A stretch of DNA of 32,657 nt, taken from the NCBI GenBank assembly GCA_035630195.1, contig DASQLD010000626.1, positions 1 to 32,657 of the forward strand. Direction: 5' to 3'. Within the stretch, counting starts at the first letter, position 1; each line of letters opens with the position of its first letter. The position numbers were made by a program, and so were the translations under genes. Of this stretch, positions 15,371 through 22,779 are shown in pieces. The notes beneath the pieces were generated by a model. It was not told the DNA's origin. It worked only from the letters and a program-made list of their open reading frames with translations, and did not search any database. This DNA comes from DASQDN01 sp035630195 (GTDB taxonomy: Bacteria; Acidobacteriota; Terriglobia; Bryobacterales; Bryobacteraceae).

Positions 15371-15952
15371 ATGACTGAAGAAGGTCCTCCGGATCTCAGT
15401 ACGCTGCTCAATGCGTGGAGCAACGGCGACGACGAAGCGCTAAGCCGCTTGATGTCGCAGGTCTACCCGGAGATACGGCGGATTGCAAGGCAGCACTTGG
15501 GTCACTTTCGTCCAGGTCACACGCTGGAGTCAGCCGCGCTGGCCAATGAGGCTTACCTGAAGCTGACGCGCGCTGGTGGCATCAGCTGCGAAGACCGCGT
15601 CCATTTCTTAGCGCTCTGTTCACAGATCATCCGGCGGATTCTGGTCGATCATGCGCGTGGTCGCGACTCAGCCAAACGCGGCGGTAATGCGGCGCATATT
15701 CCGCTGAACGACGTGCTCCTGGGGGCGGAGGGCCGAGGAGTGGAAGTCCTCGCTCTGGACGAGGCGCTGCACTCATTGTCAAGAATTGATTCTCGTAAAG
15801 GCAGAGTAGTAGAGTTGCGCTACTTCGGCGGCCTGAGCGTCGAGGAAACGGCGAACGTCTTAGGAATTTCCCCGGAAACCGCCAAGCGTGATTGGAAAAT
15901 GGCCAAGACATGGTTGTTCAGTGAACTAACGGGTAAGAAGAATCTCGCTTAG
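15371..15952 (+). CDS. ECF-type RNA polymerase sigma factor (Sig-70_X6 / TIGR02999-like)
   Basis: A 193-residue sigma factor. Region 2 is visible as LMSQVYPEIRRIARQHLG through ESAALANEAYLKL and FLALCSQIIRRILVDHAR; region 4 as VVELRYFGGLSVEETANVLG with its helix-turn-helix, then SPETAKRDWKMAKTWL. The RRIARQHL...NEAYLKL and LVDHARxRxxAKRGG features match the Sig-70_X6 subfamily of Acidobacteria and Planctomycetes, which often sits near Ser/Thr kinases, as it does here. No anti-sigma gene is adjacent, so control by kinase phosphorylation is possible but inferred. The start chosen is ATG 15371: the open frame extends to 15254, but those 39 codons have no family similarity. Its TAG overlaps the TAA of the convergent serine hydrolase gene by 4 bp. 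Confidence 0.92.
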   Translation: MTEEGPPDLSTLLNAWSNGDDEALSRLMSQVYPEIRRIARQHLGHFRPGHTLESAALANEAYLKLTRAGGISCEDRVHFLALCSQIIRRILVDHARGRDSAKRGGNAAHIPLNDVLLGAEGRGVEVLALDEALHSLSRIDSRKGRVVELRYFGGLSVEETANVLGISPETAKRDWKMAKTWLFSELTGKKNLA

Positions 15953-17175
15953 TCCAAAGCGGAAGCGAGAGCCATCGCGACAAACGCGTTGCGCTCCTCG
16001 CTTCCCCCTTCCCTGTGAATCAAAAAGATCCCGATCATATCTTTCACAGGATCAATGAAACAATACGTTCCGTAGCGCCCGCCATGCCCGTACGTTCCGA
16101 TAGACAATGGCGCAGCAGCGGTATCGCGCACAACCGTCCATCCTAGCCCGGCGCCGATGCCAGGACCGCTCGCCTTCATATCGCCCGTATGGACTCGAGT
16201 CATGCTGTCGACCGAAGCGGGCGATAGAATCCGCACGCCCTTGTATTCGCCGCGGTTCAACATCAGTTGATACAAGATGAACAGATCGCTTGCAGTCGAG
16301 TACAGGCCGCCTTCCGGTAGCGGATACTTCGCTCCGACACGAAACTTCATCGCTCCTTCGCCCAGGGGATCCGACGTATATTTCAATAGCTTGCCATCCT
16401 TCAGGATGTAAGCCGTCGGCATTCTTCCAAACTTCTCCTTGGGCGGATAAATATGCGTATCGTTCATCCCGAGCGGCTTGAAAATACGTGTCTCAAGGAA
16501 CGTTTCGAACGATATTCCCGAAACCACCTCGATAACTCGTCCGAGCGCCGCTGTGCCCGTGTTGCTATACATCCATTTCGTGCCGGGGTCGAACGCCAGA
16601 GGCTGCTGCGAGATGACTAGCACTGCTTCGTTCAACGTCTTGTGTAGCGCTCCGTGCAACTCCCCGATACCAGCCGGTGGATTCAGAGGCAGGCCCGATG
16701 TATGCGTCATCAAATCGCGAATTGTGATCGGTCGCGAAGGACGCCGCAGCGTACGCGAGCTCTCGTCCTGTTTGTCTATCACCCACATGCCCCGAAACTC
16801 AGGCAGGTACTTCTCCACCGGATCGTTAATCGCCAGCCGGCCTTCTTCGCTCAGCATCAGAGCTGCGATCGCGACCACCGGCTTCGTCATCGAGTGAAGC
16901 TGAAAGATCGCGTCCGTCTGCAGCGACTGTTTCGTCTCGAGATCGGTGAAGCCCACACTATCGAGCGCCGCAATCGATCCGTGCCGAGCCACCAGCGTCA
17001 CCACACCTGCCATCGTGCCGCGATCCACAAACGACTTCATGCGTTCCGGAATGCGTGCGAGCCGCTCCCCATCGAGACCGGTCTTTGCCGGATCTTTCAC
17101 CACAACCGGAGCGGCCGCCGTAGCAAACCCGCAATACGAAATCAACGCGAGCAACAGTATGCGCATTGCGGACAT
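15949..17175 (-). CDS. Secreted serine hydrolase, beta-lactamase (class C) / esterase family
   Basis: A 408-residue protein with a signal peptide (MRILLLALISYCGFATAAA). Catalytic motifs of the serine beta-lactamase/penicillin-binding fold are intact: SMTK (Ser95, Lys98), YSN (203-205) and HGG in GTYGHGGRYGT near the C-terminus. Such proteins act as family VIII esterases, peptidases or rarely beta-lactamases; sequence alone does not decide. The start at ATG 17175 has AGGA five bases upstream; ATG 17166 is the alternative. Only 30 bases separate this start from that of the divergent VOC gene. The 3' end overlaps the sigma-factor gene by 4 bp. Confidence 0.9.
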   Translation of the reverse strand: MSAMRILLLALISYCGFATAAAPVVVKDPAKTGLDGERLARIPERMKSFVDRGTMAGVVTLVARHGSIAALDSVGFTDLETKQSLQTDAIFQLHSMTKPVVAIAALMLSEEGRLAINDPVEKYLPEFRGMWVIDKQDESSRTLRRPSRPITIRDLMTHTSGLPLNPPAGIGELHGALHKTLNEAVLVISQQPLAFDPGTKWMYSNTGTAALGRVIEVVSGISFETFLETRIFKPLGMNDTHIYPPKEKFGRMPTAYILKDGKLLKYTSDPLGEGAMKFRVGAKYPLPEGGLYSTASDLFILYQLMLNRGEYKGVRILSPASVDSMTRVHTGDMKASGPGIGAGLGWTVVRDTAAAPLSIGTYGHGGRYGTYCFIDPVKDMIGIFLIHREGGSEERNAFVAMALASALD

Positions 17176-17205
17176 TCTATCCTGCGCAGCTATACACTGG
17201 AACAC

Positions 17206-18129
17206 ATGCTACGTACGTTCGCCGGGCTCTTAGTCCTTGCCGCGTTTGTATTCGGGCAAGAAACCAAGCGGCCGAAGATCACAGGTGTAGCCCATGTCGC
17301 CTACTACGTCAAAGATGTCGATAAGAGCCGCACGTTCTACAAGGACTTCCTCGGATACGATGAACCGTTCCTGCTGAAGAACGCCGACGGCTCCCTTTCC
17401 CTAACGTTCATCAAGATCAACGACCGCCAGTACATCGAGTTGTTCCCAGAGCGCGAGCCGAATTCCGATCGCCTGAATCACATCTCCATCGAGACCGATG
17501 ATGCCGAAGCCATGCGGCGTTACCTAGCCACCAGGGGAGTCAAGGTACCCGACAAGGCCGGCAAAGGCCGTATCGGGAATGCAAACTTCAATGTGAAAGA
17601 TCCCGACGGACATACCGTTGAGATCGTGCAGTACATGCCGGATGGTTGGAGCAAACGCGACGCAGGCAAGTTCATGCCTTCCACACGGATCTCGGATCGC
17701 ATGATGCACACCGGCATCATAGTCAACGAGCTCACGCCTGCAATGCAGTTCTACACCGGGATCCTCGGCTTCGAAGATATCTGGCGCGGATCGCGCGATG
17801 GCAAGGTTCTCAATTGGGTGAACGTGAAGCCCGCCGAGACGATCGACTATGTGGAACTCATGCTCCACGATCCCGTTCCGGAACCCACAAAGCGAGGTTC
17901 GGCGCATCACATTTGTCTCGTAGTCCCTGACCTGGATAAAGCCGCGGCGATCCTGAAGGAACGCGCCGCAAAAACCGGCTACGACAAACCGATGGAGATC
18001 CGGACAGGAATCAATCGCAAGCGTCAGCTAAATCTGTTCGACCCCGATGGCACGCGAGTTGAGTTGATGGAGCCGCACACCATTGACGGCAAACCCACAC
18101 CGTCAGCCACCGCGCCTCCACCTAAGTAG
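17206..18129 (+). CDS. Secreted two-domain VOC (glyoxalase/dioxygenase superfamily) protein
   Basis: A 307-residue protein with a signal peptide (MLRTFAGLLVLAAFVFGQ) and two VOC modules. Module 1 (about 25-145) has GVAHVAYYVKD, YIELFPE, NHISIETDD and GHTVEIVQY; module 2 (about 165-290) has MMHTGIIVNE, YVELMLHD, AHHICLVVPD and TRVELMEP. Each therefore keeps the H-E-H-E set expected for a metal site (His30/Glu78/His92/Glu139 and His168/Glu217/His234 or 235/Glu286). The superfamily includes glyoxalase I and extradiol dioxygenases; export is unusual for those, so the substrate is open. ATG 17206 has GGA five bases upstream; the open frame continues upstream only as antisense to the serine hydrolase gene. 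The stop overlaps the DUF418 gene by 8 bp. Confidence 0.9.
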   Translation: MLRTFAGLLVLAAFVFGQETKRPKITGVAHVAYYVKDVDKSRTFYKDFLGYDEPFLLKNADGSLSLTFIKINDRQYIELFPEREPNSDRLNHISIETDDAEAMRRYLATRGVKVPDKAGKGRIGNANFNVKDPDGHTVEIVQYMPDGWSKRDAGKFMPSTRISDRMMHTGIIVNELTPAMQFYTGILGFEDIWRGSRDGKVLNWVNVKPAETIDYVELMLHDPVPEPTKRGSAHHICLVVPDLDKAAAILKERAAKTGYDKPMEIRTGINRKRQLNLFDPDGTRVELMEPHTIDGKPTPSATAPPPK

Positions 18130-19465
18130 TGGACAAACGCATCGGCTGCCGCTTCCAATACGTCAGCGACCGCCACCCCCATTCAAGTGGACCGAAGCGG
18201 AAATGCCGGAGCCAGATCGGACTCACGATCATCTGCAGGATCCAGATTCCGGCCACCACGTAATACAACTCGTAACGCTGCAGGCTTCCGTACAGCTTGA
18301 ATCCATAGCCGGTGAAGATAAACGCAGTGATAACGGATTGCATCACATAGTTCGTGAACGCCATCTGACCAACCGCGCCCAGAGTATTGGTGAGCCATGG
18401 GAAAACCGCCGTCTTGCAAAGCAGCATCAACAATCCCAGGTGACCAAGCGCAATCGTTAAACGGCCGGTGTCGTACGCGATACCGGTGAACGACTGGACA
18501 ACAGGATCGAAGTTACTCTGAACAACGATCCAGGCCGTGTAGCTGTTTAGCGGAATCCCGATGAGATAGCCAGCCAGTGTCATCTTGAGGTACGTTTTCG
18601 ACGGCAACAAGGCGCTCAGGACACCGAGCTTGAAAAGTCCCATTCCGACAAACATCATGCTCCAGATGTCCCAGTTCATGGGGTGATAGTAGGGAAGGCC
18701 GTGGAAGTACCCCAGCACTTTGGCGCGCGCTTTGATCACGCTGAAGACATTCCCTCGCCATTCGTCGATATCTTTTTTTAGCTCTTCGGCGGTGGGCTTG
18801 GCCATCTTGCGCCACTTCTCGTACTCCGACTTCTCATCCTCCTGTTCAGAGGTCAGCTTCTTGCCCGCCTTCTCGGCTTCGATCGCCGCCAGACCTTTCG
18901 TGATCATGTCCCGCTCATGGAAGCCTTTTCCGATGTAAGCGAGAGACGTCAACAGTAGCAACGAGACTCCGATGATGATCAGCCGGCGCGCCGCCAACTT
19001 ACGAAATGGATAGAGGATCAACCCGCAAAGTGCGTACGGATACAAGATTTCGCCCACCCAGAGCAGGTACGCATGCACAATGCCGAACAAAATCAGCCAA
19101 ATCGTGCGCCGGTAGTAAATGTCGGCCGCATTGCCATGCTTTTCAAGCCGCGACGTTAACAGAATCATGCTCGCGCCGAAGACCAGCGAGAACAGGCAAC
19201 GCATCTTCCCTTCCGCGAGCACATGCAGCACGGCCCACACGCCCAAGTTCAACTCCGTAGCCCCGCCCGTGACAGTCGGATTGTCGTAGGCCCCGCCATA
19301 CATCCCCATCGCGACGATGTTCATCAGCAGGATGCCGAGCAGCGCGAAACCCCGAAGCGTATCGAGCGCAGAGATCCGCTCGGCCGCTGCAACAGGCGCC
19401 GACTCCACCACCGCAGCCGGCAGATCAGGACTATGTAAAGATTCGGATGGTGCAGATACTTCCAT
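18122..19465 (-). CDS. DUF418 family multi-pass membrane protein
   Basis: A 447-residue protein with an acidic/Ala-rich cytoplasmic start, then RISALDTLRGFALLGILLMNI, the signature opening of the DUF418 (YeiB-like) family. Many hydrophobic helices follow (for example LIIIGVSLLLLTSLAYIG and LYYVVAGIWILQMIVSPIWL). A charged helical loop (about 185-245, rich in Glu and Lys) separates the first and second groups of helices. The C-terminal part ends in GPLEWGWRSLTYW, the usual DUF418 close. The transported or modified substrate is unknown; acyltransferase-like roles have been suggested because the N-terminus resembles acyltransferase-3. ATG 19465 has GGAGAG upstream. Divergent from the caspase gene with 95 bases between. 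Confidence 0.9.
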   Translation of the reverse strand: MEVSAPSESLHSPDLPAAVVESAPVAAAERISALDTLRGFALLGILLMNIVAMGMYGGAYDNPTVTGGATELNLGVWAVLHVLAEGKMRCLFSLVFGASMILLTSRLEKHGNAADIYYRRTIWLILFGIVHAYLLWVGEILYPYALCGLILYPFRKLAARRLIIIGVSLLLLTSLAYIGKGFHERDMITKGLAAIEAEKAGKKLTSEQEDEKSEYEKWRKMAKPTAEELKKDIDEWRGNVFSVIKARAKVLGYFHGLPYYHPMNWDIWSMMFVGMGLFKLGVLSALLPSKTYLKMTLAGYLIGIPLNSYTAWIVVQSNFDPVVQSFTGIAYDTGRLTIALGHLGLLMLLCKTAVFPWLTNTLGAVGQMAFTNYVMQSVITAFIFTGYGFKLYGSLQRYELYYVVAGIWILQMIVSPIWLRHFRFGPLEWGWRSLTYWKRQPMRLSTT

Positions 19466-19560
19466 AGGCTCTCTCCGATGTCGGGATAGTATAGCTCAAA
19501 TATCAACGCGTAAAGCGGACTTTGTGACGATCATTCCGCACACTGAATTAGGATCAGCAT

Positions 19561-21546
19561 ATGCCGCGGCTTGCAGTTGCACTGTTATTTGTTCTAACTC
19601 TGGGAGCGCAGACCGCTAGGGATCTGAAGTTGGAACGCGTAGCTCCCCCGCTGCCGGACAAGAAGGCCCGATGGGCAATCGTAGTCGGCGTCTCTTCGTA
19701 CAAATATGCGCCGCCCGCTGCGCAGCTTCGGTACGCGCATCGAGATGCGGAGGAGTTCGCCAAGCTTCTTCGTTCCACCGAAGGCGGGGCCTTCCCGAGC
19801 GATCACGTACGAGTACTAACAGATGGGACCGCAACCGTAGGAGCAATTCGCGCGGCGCTTCACAACTGGCTGCCGAAGTCAGCGGGTCCGAATGACATCG
19901 TGTACATCTTCTTCGCAGGTCACGCCGTCGTGGCGGAGCGCAATGAGACGTACTTCGTTGCAAATGATTCCGATCCTCAAAATTTGCATGCCACAGGTGT
20001 ATCGTTCCGCGAAGTCAACGACACGCTGACAAACAAACTTCGGGCAGCCACTGTGGTCCTGTTCGCTGACGCCTGCCACGCCGGAGGAATCGGATGGACG
20101 AGTGACCCGTCACAGCCCTCGACCGCCCAACCAAGTCTCGAAGCTCTCGGCGCCAGGGATCGAGCTGTCATCAAGCTGCTCGCGTCGCGACCGAGTGAGC
20201 GTTCCTTCGAAGACGAGCGCTGGGGCGGCGGCCACGGCGTATTCACCTATTCGGTTTTGACAGCTTTGCGCGGGGCGGCAGAACGAGAGAAGGACGGCTT
20301 TGTTCGTGTTTCCGAGCTGATTAACTACGTCTCACGCGTCGTTCCCGAGCAAACCGATTCGAAACAGAATCCGCGCGTCGCAGGCAATTTCGAAGGATCG
20401 CTGCCGATGGCCTCCTTGCCTGCGGAGTTACGCAAGGAAGAGCCGGCCGCCGCCAGTGCGCTTGTTCTCGGCAAGCCCGCCACTGCCGTCTATTTCGATA
20501 ACGAGTATCGAGGCGCGATTCGTCAAAGTGGCGAGCTGATGATCAATTCCGTAGCCGGCGCTCACGCCCTTTCCCTCGACTCACCCGGTCAAGGAACATT
20601 CGATCAACCGCTCACCTTGCGACCGGGCCAGAACATCTTCGACATGCAAAAGGCCCCGGAGTTTGCGTTATTTCGACTGCAATCGGCGCTGCGCAGTGGG
20701 ACAGTACTTGGGCCGAATGGAGCGTTAGAGATCTACAAAACCGAGCGCTTTCCCTCCTCTCAGGTTGCCGCAGCCGAAGCAATGATTGTCTCTGCGCTCG
20801 AGGACATAGGCCAGGAGTGTGTCTCTGACTATGTGCAATCGACCATCAACACGTTGAAGCGGTCGATGTTTCTGCAGGCGGTGCAAGCCTACAACACGCT
20901 GAAAAGTTTTAGGCCCGCTGATACGTCCATCGAAGCAAAGTCCCTCTTCTGTCAGGCGCGGGCGCAGATTGCGTCGGGTGAGTTTTCCCAAGCGGTAGAA
21001 ACGCTGAATCGCTCCCTGACAGTCGATCCCCAGTTCGCATGCTCCTACAATGCGCTGGGTGTTGCTCTCAGCCGGCTGGATCGTGCAAAGGAAGCCCGGT
21101 CTGCATTTGAAACCGCGGGAAAGCTGACGCCCGCCTGGGCGTTGCCACCGCTGCAGATCGCGCAGCAACTCATCGCGGCAAACGATCTCTCAGGTGCGGT
21201 TCCTTACCTGGAGCAGGCAGCCAGGTTAAACCCACGCGCCATCGGCATTCATTGGTCCCTCGCTCGTTTGTATCGACTGCTCGGCCGCGGCCAGGACTTC
21301 GTCCAACTCGCCAACACGACGATTGCAATCGACCCCAATTACGCGCCGATTTACTCCGAACTCGGTCAGTATTATGAAGCCGCCCGCGAATTCGCAAAAG
21401 CAGCACAAGCCTATGACAGCTATCTGCTGCTGGCGCCAAACTTCGTCGATAGCGCCGACATCAGAAAGCGAGCGCAGCGCAGCCGCGTAGCTCTGGAACC
21501 CCGCGCCGCGCCGACCCTGCGCCGCGACGGTGACAAGAAACGTTAG
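19561..21546 (+). CDS. Exported caspase-family (C14) peptidase with TPR repeats
   Basis: A 661-residue protein. A signal peptide (MPRLAVALLFVLTLGAQ) precedes a caspase-like p20 domain (about 36-285): WAIVVGVSSYKYAPPAAQLRYAHRD, then FFAGHA with catalytic His121, then LFADACHAGG with Cys172. Both dyad residues are present, so activity is likely. A linker with beta-strands (about 310-370) and four or more TPR-like helical pairs (about 430-640, such as YNALGVALSRLDRAKEARSAF and YSELGQYYEAAREFAKAAQAY) form the C-terminus, probably a substrate- or partner-binding scaffold. Bacterial caspase homologues cleave after Arg, Lys or Asp and act in stress, development or defence; here export points to an envelope role. 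ATG 19561 has AGGA seven bases upstream. Confidence 0.92.
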   Translation: MPRLAVALLFVLTLGAQTARDLKLERVAPPLPDKKARWAIVVGVSSYKYAPPAAQLRYAHRDAEEFAKLLRSTEGGAFPSDHVRVLTDGTATVGAIRAALHNWLPKSAGPNDIVYIFFAGHAVVAERNETYFVANDSDPQNLHATGVSFREVNDTLTNKLRAATVVLFADACHAGGIGWTSDPSQPSTAQPSLEALGARDRAVIKLLASRPSERSFEDERWGGGHGVFTYSVLTALRGAAEREKDGFVRVSELINYVSRVVPEQTDSKQNPRVAGNFEGSLPMASLPAELRKEEPAAASALVLGKPATAVYFDNEYRGAIRQSGELMINSVAGAHALSLDSPGQGTFDQPLTLRPGQNIFDMQKAPEFALFRLQSALRSGTVLGPNGALEIYKTERFPSSQVAAAEAMIVSALEDIGQECVSDYVQSTINTLKRSMFLQAVQAYNTLKSFRPADTSIEAKSLFCQARAQIASGEFSQAVETLNRSLTVDPQFACSYNALGVALSRLDRAKEARSAFETAGKLTPAWALPPLQIAQQLIAANDLSGAVPYLEQAARLNPRAIGIHWSLARLYRLLGRGQDFVQLANTTIAIDPNYAPIYSELGQYYEAAREFAKAAQAYDSYLLLAPNFVDSADIRKRAQRSRVALEPRAAPTLRRDGDKKR

Positions 21547-21605
21547 ACAAGATGACGGCTCGCTGTCGTCATCGCGTACGGCTTTCGACGATAATGATAT
21601 CCATC

Positions 21606-22043
21606 ATGGCTAAGATCGAACGCGTTCGCGAAAGTTGGTCTCGACCCATCACAAAGGAGTATCTGGCCGAGCAGGCGTCCTTCGGCTGGAAGCTCGTTTC
21701 CGTAGTTTGGGAGCGAGAGATTGAAGCCGATCCCGGCGAACCTTCCTTCCACCAGGAAGACACACCATACGGACTCCGCGTCGCAGCCGATGGCGTGCAC
21801 CTCGAGGAGAACACCGCCGAACTCGAAGTCCTTCTCGAAATCATGGAGGGCATTGTCCGGGACCGCCGGATCTCGGTGATCTCAGACGAACTTAACAGGC
21901 GTGGCTTTCGCACGCGCACCGGTTCCATGTGGACACCAGCTTCAGTCTTCTCCCTGCTCCCGAGGCTAATTGAAATCGGCCCGCATATGTTCAATAGCCA
22001 GGAATGGATTATTCGCCGGGAGAAGATCGCTCAAGTCAGGTAA
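21606..22043 (+). CDS. Small protein with a recombinase-like helical domain, no catalytic domain
   Basis: A 145-residue protein. The first part (KIERVRESWSRPITKEYL... SFGWKLVSVVWERE) is predicted mixed alpha/beta and I do not recognise it. The second part resembles the recombinase domain (PF07508) of large serine integrases: ISVISDELNRRGFRTRTG followed by SMWTPASVFSLLPRLIE, where a helix-turn-helix normally contacts DNA. The N-terminal resolvase catalytic domain with its serine nucleophile is absent, so it is not a functional recombinase and may be a DNA-binding protein. The start is uncertain: ATG 21606 was chosen at the onset of likely coding sequence, and ATG 21594 is equally possible. It follows the caspase gene by 59 bases and overlaps the convergent amidohydrolase gene by 8 bp. 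Confidence 0.65.
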   Translation: MAKIERVRESWSRPITKEYLAEQASFGWKLVSVVWEREIEADPGEPSFHQEDTPYGLRVAADGVHLEENTAELEVLLEIMEGIVRDRRISVISDELNRRGFRTRTGSMWTPASVFSLLPRLIEIGPHMFNSQEWIIRREKIAQVR

Positions 22044-22779
22044 CCGGAATCACGCTACCATTCCACACGCCGTTTTCTTTTCGACCGATCACCAAAACCT
22101 CGTCACGTCCCGAACTGGATACGATCAGCCGCCCGTCTTCCGCCCAGACAGCACTCTTCCCCGCGGATTCCAAGCCTCCGGTCGAGCCGCTGTAGTTCGC
22201 CATCAGAACCGCCATCCCATGCTGCAACGCATAAGTCTGCAAGAGCGCCGTTTTGCGCAAATAGGCGTCCTCCTCAATCATTACTGACGCTGCATAAACG
22301 TTAGCTCCTCGCTCGGCTGCCCGAGCTGCATGGCTGGGATACGAAGCGTCCGCGCAGATCGCCAGAGCAACCATCGAATCCCCAACTTCCAAAACCTTCC
22401 CGCCCGGCCCGGACGTGAAACCTACTTCGCTTTCATGGACGTGCTCTTTCGTATACGTCGATGCAGAACCATCGGGACGAATCGAGAATGCGCCGATGTT
22501 CAGTTCGTCCCGATCGTTCCGTACCGGCCCACCAACCACCACTGTCATACGAGAGTCCATTGCCAGACGGCGCAAAGGATCCAAGTCAATGCTCGCGGGT
22601 ACGATCGCATGCGACCGCCCAAGACTGAGCTCATACCCTGTCAATGACAATTCAGGGAACACCAAGAGATCGACTTCGCGTTCCGCCGCCAGCGCGCCGA
22701 TTTGCAGATGGCGGCTGACATTCCACGCAACGTCTCCAGCCCTCGACCGCGACTGCGCGGCGGCTATCACCAGGCTCAT
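22036..22779 (-). CDS. Carbon-nitrogen hydrolase (nitrilase superfamily amidase)
   Basis: A 247-residue cytoplasmic enzyme with the full nitrilase triad: Glu43 in FPELSLTGYE, Lys111 in TYTKEHVHE and Cys142 in AICADASYP. The family hydrolyses non-peptide C-N bonds such as amides, carbamoyl groups or omega-amides. The short length and the AQSRSRAGD/N-terminal pattern fit stand-alone amidases, but the substrate is not readable. It shares an ATGA junction with the preceding PEP-CTERM gene (start ATG 22779 inside that gene's TGA), so it should be translationally coupled to it, an odd pairing of a secreted surface protein with a cytoplasmic hydrolase. The 3' end overlaps the recombinase-like gene. 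Confidence 0.92.
   Translation of the reverse strand: MSLVIAAAQSRSRAGDVAWNVSRHLQIGALAAEREVDLLVFPELSLTGYELSLGRSHAIVPASIDLDPLRRLAMDSRMTVVVGGPVRNDRDELNIGAFSIRPDGSASTYTKEHVHESEVGFTSGPGGKVLEVGDSMVALAICADASYPSHAARAAERGANVYAASVMIEEDAYLRKTALLQTYALQHGMAVLMANYSGSTGGLESAGKSAVWAEDGRLIVSSSGRDEVLVIGRKENGVWNGSVIPVT

Noticed and set aside
16654..17205. Long N-terminal extension of the VOC protein
   Set aside because: It is antisense to the serine hydrolase gene, and ATG 17206 starts a clear signal peptide.
18740..18930. Charged insert in the DUF418 protein as a foreign domain
   Set aside because: A charged helical loop at this place is common in DUF418 proteins, so it is not a fusion.
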